Assembly (NCBI RefSeq): GCF_022095675.1
Contig: NZ_JAHYSG010000088.1
Location: 1 to 50,581, forward strand
DNA from: Dactylosporangium sp. AC04546
Lineage (GTDB): Bacteria > Actinomycetota > Actinomycetes > Mycobacteriales > Micromonosporaceae
Length of the DNA stretch: 50,581 nucleotides
Reading direction: 5' to 3'
Shown: piece by piece, positions 1 to 8,295 of the stretch
Layout of the letters: every line of letters begins with the position of its first letter
Position numbering within the stretch: position 1 is the stretch's first letter
Notes under the pieces: generated by a model
The model's input: only the letters and a program-made list of their open reading frames with translations
What the model was told of the DNA's origin: nothing
Database searches by the model: none
Made by a program: the position numbers and the translations under genes

Positions 1-1
1 G

Positions 2-739
2 CCCCCGGCGGCCGGCACCCTCCCGGCCGCCGACCTGCGCTCCACCGTGGCCGCGGTCGCGGGCGCCGCCTCCCGCGACGACGCCCTCCCCCTTTTCACC
101 GGCGTCCGCCTGCGCACGACGGCGTCGACCCTGTCCCTGCTCGCCACAGACCGCTACCGCCTGGCCGCCGCCACCCTCCCCTGGCCCTCCGCCACACCCC
201 TCGAGACGCTGGTCCCGGCCACGCTGCTGACCCGGGCCGCATCGGCCCCGTCCCGCGACGACGAGGTGACCCTGCACACGTCCGCGGACCTGTTCGCCGT
301 CTCCTGGCCGGCGGGCAGCCTCCTGACCCCGACGCTCGGCACGTCGTATCCGGACGCCCAGTTCGACCGCCTCCTGACGGTGACCCCCGAGTGCGTGGTG
401 GAGCTGGAGGCGGAGGCGCTGGCCGCGGCGGTCGACCGGGCGGCGCGCTACGCCGGCCCGCACGGCCGCATGGCCCTCCAGGTGATCGAGGGCGCGGTCC
501 TGGTCCAGGCTGCAGACCCGCTGCACGGCGAGTCGGAGGAGACGCTGAAGGCCACGGTCCACCACGGCCAGGCCACCCGCCACTACCAGTCCCGCCTCCT
601 GTCGGAGGCCGCCCGCGCGTTCCGCGACGCCCCGATCGCGTTACGCATCCAGGAGCTCAACCGCGCCACGGAGCTGACGTCCCCGACGACGACGCTGCGC
701 TACCTGGTCGTCCCCATGCGCCCCACCGACCCCACCTGA
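2..739 (+). CDS. DNA polymerase III beta-clamp-like protein, 5' end outside window
   Basis: The frame is open to the left edge, so only the C-terminal part is seen (about 245 residues). It resembles the second and third domains of the DnaN sliding clamp. A 'SRDDALPLFTGVRLR' segment is followed by 'LLATDRYRLA', the standard domain-2 signature, and the chain ends in 'YLVVPMRP', close to the clamp C-terminus 'YVVMPMRL'. DnaN forms the ring that tethers polymerases to DNA. The next gene is not a replication gene, so this may be a paralogue rather than the main dnaN. Some actinobacterial proteins fuse a MerR-type HTH to a clamp-like region, and the missing N-terminus would decide this. A GTG at 47 could be taken as a start, but similarity continues upstream of it. 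Confidence 0.75.
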   Translation, partial: PPAAGTLPAADLRSTVAAVAGAASRDDALPLFTGVRLRTTASTLSLLATDRYRLAAATLPWPSATPLETLVPATLLTRAASAPSRDDEVTLHTSADLFAVSWPAGSLLTPTLGTSYPDAQFDRLLTVTPECVVELEAEALAAAVDRAARYAGPHGRMALQVIEGAVLVQAADPLHGESEETLKATVHHGQATRHYQSRLLSEAARAFRDAPIALRIQELNRATELTSPTTTLRYLVVPMRPTDPT

Positions 740-848
740 CCAGCACGGGCACCCACAGGACGGGGCGCACCGGCGGCGGGTTCGACCCGGTCCACTTCGC
801 CACTGCGTTCCGCGGTGAGCCGCGCGCCGCCGCGACCGCTGTCTGCGC

Positions 849-1709
849 TTATCCGAGCTCGGGAACGATCAGGACCTTGCCGCGCACCTCGCCCGCCTCG
901 GCCGCGCGGTGCACGGCAGCGACGCCGTCGAAGTCCACCGTGTCCGAGATGTCCAGGCTCACCACGCCCGTGTCCACCAGCTCGACCAGCGCGGCCAGCT
1001 GGCCGGGATCGTTGCGCATCACGAAGTGGTCCGGGCCCGGGGTCGTCGCCGACACCAGCCTGCCGCCCGGACGCAGCACGCCCGCCGGCACCGGGGCCGG
1101 GGCCAGGTGCAGCAGGACATCGACCGGGGCCGACAGCAAGGCATCGAGAGGAGCCGACGTGTAGTCCAGCACCTCCCCGGCGCCCAGCGAGCGGACCTTC
1201 GCCGCGCTGCGGCCCGATGCCGTCGCCACCACCTGGGCGCCCGCGTGGCGGGCCAACTGGACCGCGAAACCGCCGATCCCGCCGCCCGCGCCGTTGACCA
1301 GGACGCGCTCGCCCGGGCGTACCCGGCCGTGGTCGAAGACCGCCTGCCAGGCCGTCAGGCCGGCCACCGGGAGGGCGGCGGCCTGCTCCAGCGGCACCGT
1401 CGTGGGGGCCGCCACCAGCAGGGAACGGTCCGCGGCGACGTACTGCGCCGCCGCCCCGCCGTCGACATGGCCGACCAGCCGCTCGCCGGTTGCCTCGACC
1501 GTGCCGGCCAGGTCCCAGCCCAGCGTGTGCGGCAGCGGCAGGTCGAACATGCCCCGCAGCAGGCCCATCCGCAGGCCGACCTCGGACGGGTTGAACGACG
1601 TCGCGGCGGTCCGCACCAGGACCTCGTTCGGGCGCGGGACCGGCACGGGGATCTCGTCGACGTGGATGACGGACGGGCCGCCGTAGGCGTGGATTCGCAC
1701 AGCTCTCAC
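849..1709 (-). CDS. Zinc-independent quinone-oxidoreductase-like NAD(P)H dehydrogenase (MDR superfamily)
   Basis: 286 residues. It has an N-terminal GroES-like fold ('MRAVRIHAYGGPSVIHVDE' opening, then 'PHTLGWDLAGTVEATG') and a Rossmann domain with the NADP-binding loop 'VNGAGGGIGGFAVQLA' near residues 140-155. The C-terminal 'GEVRGKVLIVPE' is typical of the quinone oxidoreductase branch. No catalytic zinc ligands are seen, so it is likely an NADPH-dependent reductase of quinones or enones. The substrate is unknown. The start is GTG at 1709. It is divergent from an AraC-family regulator that begins 60 bp away, a common regulator-target arrangement. A TAGGTT box 7 bases before the GTG suggests a leaderless message. 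Confidence 0.85.
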   Translation of the reverse strand: MRAVRIHAYGGPSVIHVDEIPVPVPRPNEVLVRTAATSFNPSEVGLRMGLLRGMFDLPLPHTLGWDLAGTVEATGERLVGHVDGGAAAQYVAADRSLLVAAPTTVPLEQAAALPVAGLTAWQAVFDHGRVRPGERVLVNGAGGGIGGFAVQLARHAGAQVVATASGRSAAKVRSLGAGEVLDYTSAPLDALLSAPVDVLLHLAPAPVPAGVLRPGGRLVSATTPGPDHFVMRNDPGQLAALVELVDTGVVSLDISDTVDFDGVAAVHRAAEAGEVRGKVLIVPELG

Positions 1710-1716
1710 CCGGACG

Positions 1717-1761
1717 AACCTAGGCGGGCCGGGCGAGACGATCCATGCGGCAGAGTACCGT
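1717..1761. promoter_or_regulatory. Divergent promoter region with two near-start -10 boxes
   Basis: On the minus strand TAGGTT (1722-1717) lies 7 bases before the GTG at 1709. On the plus strand TACCGT (1756-1761) lies 8 bases before the GTG at 1770. Both fit the actinobacterial TANNNT -10 pattern of leaderless genes. No convincing -35 is visible for either. Confidence 0.45.
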
Positions 1762-1769
1762 CTTCATAC

Positions 1770-2822
1770 GTGGACGTACTCAGCGACGTCATCGCGATCC
1801 TGCGGACCGGCCGGCCCGTGTCGGTCCGGCTGGCCTGGCGCGGCCGGTGGGGGCAGCGGTTCGCGTCGGTGCCCGGCGCGGCGGGCGTGCAGGTCATCCT
1901 CCGCGGTCAGTGCTGGCTGCTACCGGACGACGCCGAGCCGGCACCGCCCGCCCCCGACCGTCTGCCACCGGCCCTCGGCGGCGCGCCGCTCACACCCGAC
2001 CGCGTGCCGATCACGCGCGGGCCCGTGCCGCTCGCGCCCGGGGACGTCCTCTTCGCACCCCACGGTCGCGGGTACGCCCTCGCGGCCGATCCCGGAGCGC
2101 CGATCCAGCCGTGCGACATGGGGCTGCCGCCGCCCTCCACCGTGGACAGTCCGGACGGGATCGTCCTCTGCGGGGCGTACGAGCTCGATCCCCGGCAGAC
2201 CCACCCGCTGCTGCGCAGCCTGCCCGAGCTCATCCACCTGCCGGCCGAGCTGACCCGCAGCCCGGAGCTGCGGGCCACGGTCGGGCTGCTGGCCGGCGAG
2301 CTGGAGCGACCGCCGCGGCCCGGCGGGGAGGCGCTGGTGCCGGCGCTGCTCGAGCTGCTCCTGCTGTACATCATGCGCACCCGCATCGACGAGGACACCG
2401 GGCCGGGGTGGGCGGCGGCGCTGCGTGACCCGGCCGTCGGCGCGGCGCTGCACGCGATGCACGCCGATCCGGCCGCGCCGTGGACCGTCGCGTCGCTCGC
2501 GCGGGTCGCCGGGCTGTCCCGGGCACCCTTCGCGCGGCGGTTCAACGCGCTCGCCGGTCAGCCGCCGCTCACGTACCTCACCTGGTGGCGCATGACCACC
2601 GCCGCCCGCCTCCTGCGGGAGTCCGACGCACCCCTGCACGCCGTCGCCGCCCGGGTCGGCTACACGTCGGAGTTCGCCTTCGCGGCCGCGTTCAAGCGCC
2701 ACGTCGGCACCGCCCCGGGCCGCTTCCGCCGCACCCCGCCCGACACCGCGGCGAACGGCAGGGCGATGGAGGGCAGAACGATGGAAGACAGAGCGATGGA
2801 AGACAGCACACCGCGAGCCTGA
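1770..2822 (+). CDS. AraC-family regulator with cupin_6-type N-terminal domain
   Basis: 350 residues. The N-terminal part ('VDVLSDVIAILRTGRPVSV', then 'GQCWLLPDD') resembles the cupin_6 sensor domain of AraC-type regulators. The C-terminal 100 residues hold the two-helix HTH: 'WTVASLARVAGLSRAPFARRF' and 'LHAVAARVGYTSEFAFAAAFKRHVGTAPGRFR'. The frame is open far upstream, but homology begins at the GTG at 1770, which also has a TACCGT box just before it. It is divergent from the oxidoreductase at 849-1709 and probably controls it. The tail is odd: three tandem five-residue units of the form [G/D]R[A/T]ME precede the stop. Confidence 0.85.
   Translation: MDVLSDVIAILRTGRPVSVRLAWRGRWGQRFASVPGAAGVQVILRGQCWLLPDDAEPAPPAPDRLPPALGGAPLTPDRVPITRGPVPLAPGDVLFAPHGRGYALAADPGAPIQPCDMGLPPPSTVDSPDGIVLCGAYELDPRQTHPLLRSLPELIHLPAELTRSPELRATVGLLAGELERPPRPGGEALVPALLELLLLYIMRTRIDEDTGPGWAAALRDPAVGAALHAMHADPAAPWTVASLARVAGLSRAPFARRFNALAGQPPLTYLTWWRMTTAARLLRESDAPLHAVAARVGYTSEFAFAAAFKRHVGTAPGRFRRTPPDTAANGRAMEGRTMEDRAMEDSTPRA
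2757..2801 (+). repeat. Three tandem 15-bp coding repeats at the AraC C-terminus
   Basis: Three in-frame 15-bp units encode GRAME, GRTME and DRAME just before the end of the AraC gene. This is probably a recent slippage expansion in a dispensable tail. Confidence 0.7.
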
Positions 2823-2873
2823 GCCGCCGCGACCGGGCGAGCGCCACCGCGCCGCAGGCCACGCCGGGCCCGG

Positions 2874-2959
2874 GCGGACGACCCCGCGACCGGCCGTCGG
2901 CGCGTGCCGGGCCCACGCGGACGACCGCGCGACCGGGCGGCGGCGCGTGCCGGGCTCAG
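2874..2959. repeat. Two-copy tandem duplication of a 43-bp unit between convergent genes
   Basis: Unit 1 (2874-2916) and unit 2 (2917-2959) each begin GCGGACGACC and differ at about 5 of 43 positions. A partial third resemblance lies near 2826-2840. The second unit carries the stop codon of the minus-strand phosphatase gene (2956-2958). It fills most of the gap between the convergent AraC and phosphatase genes. Confidence 0.7.
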
Positions 2960-4851
2960 GTGTACGGCAGCGCGACCAGCGCCAGCACGTGGCGGGCCGG
3001 GCTGCCCGGCGGCGCCAGCAGGACCAGCTCGCTGGCCTGGGCGCGGTGGCGGTCGGCGATCGCGTGCAGGGCGGCGACGCCCGCGCTGGCCAGGTGGGTC
3101 ACGCCCGACAGGTCGAGGGTCAGGTCCAGCGTGCCGCCGCGCGAGCGGTACAGCAGCTCGTGCTGCATCCGGTCGGCGTTGGCCGCGTCGATCGGGCCGG
3201 TGACCGTCACGCTGCCCTTGCCCGTGTCCACGATGGACAGCTCGGCGGGCGGGCGTGGGCGCGGCACGGCGGACGGTGTCGGGGCGGCCGGGGTGAGCAT
3301 CGACGCCGGGCGGGTGAGGCGGTGGCGGACCTCGGCCACGGTGCCTTCGGCTCCCCGCTCCAGCCGCAGCGCGTCGACGAGCTGCGAGGTCACCGCCAGG
3401 CCGCGGCCCCGCTCGGAGACGTGGTCCGGCTCGCGCCAGTGACCCCGGTCGGCGACGCGGACGACGACCTCGCCCTCGGCGGTCAGCTCGCCCCGGACCG
3501 TGACGACGTCGTCGCTCAGCGAGTGCTCGATCGCGTTGGTGACCAGCTCACCGACCGCGTGCTGGACGAGGAACACGTCGTCGGCGGTGGTGCCGAACCC
3601 GGCGAACCAGGCCGACAGGGCGCGGCGCAGGGCGGAGAGGCGGGACAGGTCGGCCGGGAGGTCCAGGGTGAACGGGGCGGGGGGCTCGGTGCGCTGCACG
3701 GCGAGCAGCGTGATGTCGTCGCCGTGGCCGGTCGCCCGGACCAGCAGCTCGACCGGCTGGGTGGCGGCCCGCTCCGCCGGTGACGCGTCCGGCGCCTGCA
3801 GGGCCCGGCCGGCGACCGCGTCGGCGGCGACCCGGGCCAGCTCGGCGGCGCCCTCGGCGGCGGTGCGGCCGGGGCGCTCGACGATGCCGTCGGTGTACAG
3901 CAGCAGCACGCCGCCGGTGTCGAGGCGGGCCCGGAGCACGGGGAAGCCGCCGCCGGTGCCGAGCGGGCCGCCGCCGGTCGCGTCGAGGAACCCGGCGCCG
4001 CCGGTCGCCGGCACGACCAGGGGCGGCGGGTGGCCGGCGGTGCAGTACTCGACGGTGCCGTCGGCGGGGTGCAGCAGCGCCACGCACACGGTGGCCGCGT
4101 GGGCGGCGGGCAGCCGGCGGGCCAGCCGGTCGGCGGCGGCGAGGGCGTCGACCAGGCCGCCGTCGCCCTGGAGGCGGTCCTGGAGCACGGCCCGCAGCTG
4201 GCCCATGACCCCGGAGGCGGTCACACCGTGCCCGACGACGTCGCCCACGACGAGCGCGACGCTCCCGTCGGGGCGCACGACGGCGTCGAACCAGTCGCCG
4301 CCGGCCGAGGTGTCGGCGGCGGCGAGCAGGTAGCTGGCGGCGATCCGGGCAGCCGGCAGGACCGGCAGGCCGCGGGGCAGGAGGACCTGCTGCAGGGTGT
4401 CGACGACGTCGCGCGCCCGGCGGTACTGCTGCTGGAGCTCCTCGGCGTGCCGCTCGGCGGCGAGGCGGGCCCGGACGATCTCGGTGACGTCGGTGCCGCC
4501 GCCGATCACCCCGCGGATTCCACCGTCCGGGTGACGCCACGGCGTGATGCTGAAGTCGGCGTAGAGCTCCCTGGTGGAGCCGTCGGGCAGCGCGATGTGG
4601 GCCCGCCACTGCTGCCCGGTGATCGCCGTGCCCGTGCGATACACCTCGGCGTAGAGGTCGATCCACTGCTGGCCGGCGAGGTCGGCGAAGGCGTCCCGCA
4701 TGGGCTTCCCGGCCGGGTCACGGCCGGGGAACAGCGCGCGGGCGGTCCCATTGAGGGCGGCGATGCGCAGGTCCGGCCCCTCGCAGACGATCAGGATGTA
4801 CGGCGCCTGCTCGATGGCTGACTCAAGTGGCCCGGGCTCCATGTGGGTCAT
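2956..4851 (-). CDS. PAS - SpoIIE/PP2C phosphatase - HATPase - STAS multidomain regulator
   Basis: 631 residues, a partner-switching regulator in one chain. (1) A PAS domain lies at about 10-125, ending 'GVIGGGTDVTE'. (2) A SpoIIE-type PP2C Ser/Thr phosphatase lies at about 165-365, with metal-ligand motifs 'AGGDWFDAV', 'VGDVVGHG', 'LYTDGIVE' and 'GHGDDITLLAV'. (3) An anti-sigma-type HATPase lies at about 380-505, with N-box 'ELVTNAIEHS' and G-box 'GRGLAV'. (4) A STAS domain lies at about 530-631, with 'LSGVTHLASAGVAAL' around the phosphorylatable Ser. Such proteins usually act on anti-sigma antagonists, here with kinase, phosphatase and antagonist modules all present. No sigma-B-like gene is adjacent. 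The start is ATG 4851, with an alternative ATG at 4842. Confidence 0.92.
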   Translation of the reverse strand: MTHMEPGPLESAIEQAPYILIVCEGPDLRIAALNGTARALFPGRDPAGKPMRDAFADLAGQQWIDLYAEVYRTGTAITGQQWRAHIALPDGSTRELYADFSITPWRHPDGGIRGVIGGGTDVTEIVRARLAAERHAEELQQQYRRARDVVDTLQQVLLPRGLPVLPAARIAASYLLAAADTSAGGDWFDAVVRPDGSVALVVGDVVGHGVTASGVMGQLRAVLQDRLQGDGGLVDALAAADRLARRLPAAHAATVCVALLHPADGTVEYCTAGHPPPLVVPATGGAGFLDATGGGPLGTGGGFPVLRARLDTGGVLLLYTDGIVERPGRTAAEGAAELARVAADAVAGRALQAPDASPAERAATQPVELLVRATGHGDDITLLAVQRTEPPAPFTLDLPADLSRLSALRRALSAWFAGFGTTADDVFLVQHAVGELVTNAIEHSLSDDVVTVRGELTAEGEVVVRVADRGHWREPDHVSERGRGLAVTSQLVDALRLERGAEGTVAEVRHRLTRPASMLTPAAPTPSAVPRPRPPAELSIVDTGKGSVTVTGPIDAANADRMQHELLYRSRGGTLDLTLDLSGVTHLASAGVAALHAIADRHRAQASELVLLAPPGSPARHVLALVALPYT

Positions 4852-4960
4852 CCTGGCATCCGGCCGTACCGCCGGGCCAGACCACTCGTCCGTCGCGCGC
4901 TGTCTGTCCGGCCCCCGTCACTCGCAAGACGGCGGGGCCCGCCGGCCGCACCATGGCCGC

Positions 4961-5410
4961 ATGATCGGACGATTCAGGCGGCAGCCGGGCGACCCGGGCG
5001 GTCCACCGGACCTGTCCGCCCTGCCGCCGGTGCCGGTCGGTCACCCGCTCGGGCTCGCCGCCGTGCCCCCGGACCTGCTCAGCGCGTACCTGCGGCACCC
5101 AGTCACCGGGATCGGCTGGACGGTCCGCTTCGCCGACGGCACGAGCGCCGCGGTCGACGTCCAGCCGCACGGCGGCCCGAGCCTCTTCGAGCACCTGCGG
5201 GCCGGGTTCCGCCGGCAGCCGGCCGGCGCCGAGTTCGGGGTGGCGCCGGTCGCCGGGGCGCCGTACGAGACCTACCGCGAGGGCGACGTCGTGGCCGCCC
5301 GCGGCCGGGCCCACGACGTGGCCGTCCGCGCCGCCGGCCTGCGCTCCGGCCACGCGGGTGCGGTGCTGGCCGGGCTGGCCGCGGTCACCCTGCGGGCGCT
5401 CGGGAGCTGA
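4961..5410 (+). CDS. Hypothetical protein, 149 residues
   Basis: Not recognised. It starts at ATG 4961, divergent from the phosphatase gene at 4851. The protein is soluble in appearance, with a proline-rich N-terminus and a central beta-rich part ('GWTVRFADGTSAAVDV', 'APYETYREGDVVAARG'). It ends in a hydrophobic alanine/leucine-rich helix. Codon bias is typical of real genes here. It is convergent with the dynamin-like gene at 5430. Confidence 0.6.
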   Translation: MIGRFRRQPGDPGGPPDLSALPPVPVGHPLGLAAVPPDLLSAYLRHPVTGIGWTVRFADGTSAAVDVQPHGGPSLFEHLRAGFRRQPAGAEFGVAPVAGAPYETYREGDVVAARGRAHDVAVRAAGLRSGHAGAVLAGLAAVTLRALGS

Positions 5411-5429
5411 CCCGCACGCCGCGGCGCGG

Positions 5430-6980
5430 TCATCGGATGGTGCCGACCAGGCGCTCGTAGGAGCGGCGCAGGATCTGCACGGCGCGGCGGCTGCGGCCGG
5501 AGTAGGCCGGGTCGAGGTCGCGCTCGGCCCAGCCGCCGAGCCGCTCGCGGGCCGCGGCGGCCAGCTCGTCGCGGGACGCGCCGGGCGGCAGGCCGAGCCG
5601 GTCGGCCAGGCTGGTGCCGTGCTCGCCGGTGACCCGCAGCAGGTCGGCCGCGTCCTGCTCGGTGAACGTCAGCTCGCCGTCGTAGTAGTGCCGCAGCACG
5701 TCGAGCTCCTTGAACGCGTGCTCGTTGTGGTCGAGCGACAGCAGCGGGCCGACCGCGTCGAGCAGGGTCATCCGGTCGCGCGGCGGGAGCCGGTCGGTGA
5801 GGCCGTCGCGCAGCTGGTAGACGTGGTCGAGCATGCCGCGCAGCTTGATCAGGTCGGCGCGGTTGCCGAAGTGGTCGACGAGGAGCCGCTTGAACTCGGT
5901 CATGCCGCTGCGCGCGGTCATCTCGGCGCGCAGCGCGGCCGGGTCGGCGACGCCCTCGCGCAGCAGCCCGGTCGCCAGGGCGATGCCGTACTGGCCGAAC
6001 CGGCGCAGCAGCGGCGCCCGGCGCTGCGGTGGCACGGGCACGTCGTCGTACTCGCGGGTGGCGAAGTACGGGCCGCGGCGCAGCCGCTTCTCAAGGGTCT
6101 CGGCGTCCATCGTGGACAGCTCGGCGAGCGCGCCGAACTCGTCGTCGGTGAACGTGGCCGCGGCCGCGCCGACCAGGCTGGCGACCGGCCGCACGTCGTA
6201 GAGCACCCGCCGGGCGCTGGCCGCTGCCATGACCCGCTCGGCGAGGTGCCGGCCCTCGGCCATCGGGTCGGGGTGCTGCGGCCAGGCCAGCTCGACCTTG
6301 GTCAGCGCGGCGATCGTGGTGATCGGCCCGCTGCCGCCGAACCCGGGCCCGACGAAGTCGGCGAGCAGCTCCTCCTCGTTGGCCGCGAGCCCGCGGGCGA
6401 ACACCACGACGAGCGCGTCGGCCTTGCTGGCCTGCGCCTCGGACGCGGCCCGCACCTCGTCGCCGGTGCGGCCGAGGAACCGCAGCGTGTTCTGCGAGTC
6501 GTTGTGGAACACCGAGTCGAGGCCGGGCGTGTCGACCAGGTCGAACGCCTTGAGGTACGGGTTGGGATCGGTGATGACCAGGTAGTCGATGGCCTTGAGC
6601 AGGCGCTGCCGCTCGCGGTCGCCGTCGCGGGCGCGCACGGTCAGCTCGGCCAGCTCGACGGCGTCGCGCCGCTCGGGCCTGCGGCCGTCGCGGAAGTGCA
6701 CGGTCAGCTCGCGGCTGCTGCCGTACCGCAGCCAGTTCACGTTGAACGTGAGCTCCTCGACGCCGGTGGGCGCCAGCTCGCCGCCGAGCATGGCGTTGGC
6801 GAGCGTCGACTTGCCGGAGCTGACCCGCCCGACCAGCGCCACGCGCATCGGCGCGTCGAGCCGCTCGCGGTGCGCGGCGAGGGCTTCCCGGACGGGTCGC
6901 AGGGGTTCGCCGGTACCGAGGGCGGCCCCCGCCGTCGCGAACGCCGCCCGCGCCCGTTCCCGCAGCTCCGAGCCGCTCAT
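5430..6980 (-). CDS. Dynamin-like GTPase (516 residues)
   Basis: A large GTPase of the bacterial dynamin-like family. G1 is 'GRVSSGKST' at residues 51-59, a G2-type Thr lies near 72, G3 is 'DTPG' at 150-153, and the G4-like 'LTKVE' is slightly off the TKxD consensus. The long C-terminal part is helical and shows no clear membrane paddle. Bacterial dynamins remodel or stabilise membranes and often work as pairs. The ATG at 6980 overlaps the stop of the upstream 183-residue gene (6977) by four bases, so the two are translationally coupled. The second dynamin-like gene lies 1.3 kb upstream in the same cluster. Confidence 0.85.
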   Translation of the reverse strand: MSGSELRERARAAFATAGAALGTGEPLRPVREALAAHRERLDAPMRVALVGRVSSGKSTLANAMLGGELAPTGVEELTFNVNWLRYGSSRELTVHFRDGRRPERRDAVELAELTVRARDGDRERQRLLKAIDYLVITDPNPYLKAFDLVDTPGLDSVFHNDSQNTLRFLGRTGDEVRAASEAQASKADALVVVFARGLAANEEELLADFVGPGFGGSGPITTIAALTKVELAWPQHPDPMAEGRHLAERVMAAASARRVLYDVRPVASLVGAAAATFTDDEFGALAELSTMDAETLEKRLRRGPYFATREYDDVPVPPQRRAPLLRRFGQYGIALATGLLREGVADPAALRAEMTARSGMTEFKRLLVDHFGNRADLIKLRGMLDHVYQLRDGLTDRLPPRDRMTLLDAVGPLLSLDHNEHAFKELDVLRHYYDGELTFTEQDAADLLRVTGEHGTSLADRLGLPPGASRDELAAAARERLGGWAERDLDPAYSGRSRRAVQILRRSYERLVGTIR

Positions 6981-7528
6981 GCGGGACCCAGGAAGCGCTC
7001 GATGAACTTGCCGCCGAGGATCCGGTAGTACGGCAGGAGGCTCGGCTCCATCAGCCGCGACAGCGCCGCGCCGAACTCGTCGGCGGCCCCGAACGGCACG
7101 CCCTCGTGGAGTGCGTCGAGCATCTCGTCGTACAGCGCGAGCAGCGCCTCCTTCGCCGCGATGTACTCACGGACGCTGCCGCGGACGGCGTCGTGCGGGA
7201 ACGTGCCGACCGCACCTGGCCGGCCGCTCATCTCCCACGGCCTGGTGTACCGCAGATCGGCGTACTCCATCGGCCGGCCCGTCGCCCAGTCGACCGTCAG
7301 CGTCGCGAACGGCGGGTACAGCGAGGCGCCCTTGCCGTCGTCGGCGCGCTGGTACCCGTACAGCGGCAGCTTCAGGAACACCGCGGTCCCGCCGTGCCAG
7401 GCCGGGCGGTGCCGGATCGGGATCGGCCACCCCACCCCGGACTCCATCGGCGCCAGCTGCCGGAACAGCGGCATCTTGCGCACGTCGGCGAGCAGCTTGC
7501 CGGTGCGCGTGCTCGACGGTTCAGGCAT
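6977..7528 (-). CDS. Hypothetical protein, 183 residues, between GTPase and C39-like genes
   Basis: Function unknown. The sequence is rich in aromatic and proline motifs suggesting a compact fold: 'GVGWPIPIRHRPAWHGG', 'KLPLYGYQRADDGKG', 'YPPFATLTVDWATGRP', 'RYTRPWE'. A helical C-terminal half follows. No signal peptide or membrane span is present. It overlaps the C39-like gene upstream by 8 bases and the GTPase downstream by 4, so it is made with them. Confidence 0.75.
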   Translation of the reverse strand: MPEPSSTRTGKLLADVRKMPLFRQLAPMESGVGWPIPIRHRPAWHGGTAVFLKLPLYGYQRADDGKGASLYPPFATLTVDWATGRPMEYADLRYTRPWEMSGRPGAVGTFPHDAVRGSVREYIAAKEALLALYDEMLDALHEGVPFGAADEFGAALSRLMEPSLLPYYRILGGKFIERFLGPA

Positions 7529-8210
7529 GTCCGCTCCCCGCGGTCACCAGGTAGTTGCCGGAGTCCTCCCAGGCGTCGAGGAACGCCTCGAGCGCCACCC
7601 GCTCCCCGCCGCCGTCGGGCGTGCCGGGGTCGTTGAGGACGACGACCGGGTGGGCCGGGTCGCTGTAGTCGACCCCGGTGACCTGCACGGCGTGGTCGGC
7701 GCCCTGGCCGGGGATGCCGGGGTAGGCGTCGAGCGGCTCGTCGGGGTCGTGGCCCGGGGTCCAGATCTCGTCGGAGTCGACGCCGACGATCACCTTCTGC
7801 CCGCCGTCGAGGGCCTGCTGGAGGTCCTGGAACGTCGCGCCGTACTCGCGCTGCACCGGCACGCCGAAGTACTCCAGGATGTTGCCGACGTCGGCCATCG
7901 CGGTGCCGCCGCCGGGCTGGTACCAGCCGTGCGCCTCGGCGAGCTCGGTGAGCTGGGCCTCGCTGTGGTCGGCGCCGGTGAGCTCGTCGAGGATGAACTC
8001 CTGGCTGGCGACGGCGCAGGTGTCGGCGCGCTCCTGCATGTGCCAGTGCTCGGCCGCCGCGGCCGGCTCCCCCACGACGGCCGGGTCGTCGTCGTGGGGG
8101 TGGTCGGGCAGCGGCTCGGCGACGGTGTCCTGGTGATGGTCGTCGTCGCCGCCGGTGATGATGTCGATGAGGTCGTGCAGATGCTCGACCAAGTTCTCGA
8201 ACTCGCTCAT
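7521..8210 (-). CDS. C39-like papain-fold cysteine peptidase, cytoplasmic
   Basis: 229 residues. ATG 8210 is chosen because a GGAGG lies five bases upstream and the longer frame adds only an unlikely extension. Residues 1-55 are acidic and His-rich. The rest has a C39-like arrangement: Gln59 and Cys65 ('ERADTCAVASQ'), His173 ('GADHAVQVTG') and Asp194 ('VVLNDPGTP'). All expected catalytic residues are present, so it may be active. No secretion signal or ABC exporter domain exists, so it is not a bacteriocin-export peptidase. Its substrate may be a neighbour in this cluster. It lies between two dynamin-like GTPase genes. Confidence 0.75.
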   Translation of the reverse strand: MSEFENLVEHLHDLIDIITGGDDDHHQDTVAEPLPDHPHDDDPAVVGEPAAAAEHWHMQERADTCAVASQEFILDELTGADHSEAQLTELAEAHGWYQPGGGTAMADVGNILEYFGVPVQREYGATFQDLQQALDGGQKVIVGVDSDEIWTPGHDPDEPLDAYPGIPGQGADHAVQVTGVDYSDPAHPVVVLNDPGTPDGGGERVALEAFLDAWEDSGNYLVTAGSGHA

Positions 8211-8259
8211 GCGACCTCCGCTTCGCTCCGGCCGCACGAGCCCAAAGCTGAGCCCATGA

Positions 8260-8295
8260 TGAGCGGCCTCCTCCGCTTCGCTGCGGAACCGCTCA
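8260..8295. repeat. Inverted repeat across the end of the second dynamin gene
   Basis: TGAGCGG (8260-8266) pairs with CCGCTCA (8289-8295), with an inner CCGC/GCGG pairing. It sits in the gap after the 660-residue GTPase gene and includes its last codons. It could reduce read-through into the C39-like gene or stabilise the upstream mRNA. CCTCCGCTTCGCT occurs twice nearby (from 8214 and from 8270). Confidence 0.4.

Noticed and set aside
909..1769. Long N-terminal extension of the AraC frame (637 residues in total)
   Set aside because: It is antisense to the oxidoreductase gene and rich in Arg/His; AraC homology starts at the GTG at 1770.
7521..8210. Bacteriocin-type C39 export peptidase
   Set aside because: No ABC transporter domains, no membrane spans and no small double-glycine leader peptide gene nearby.
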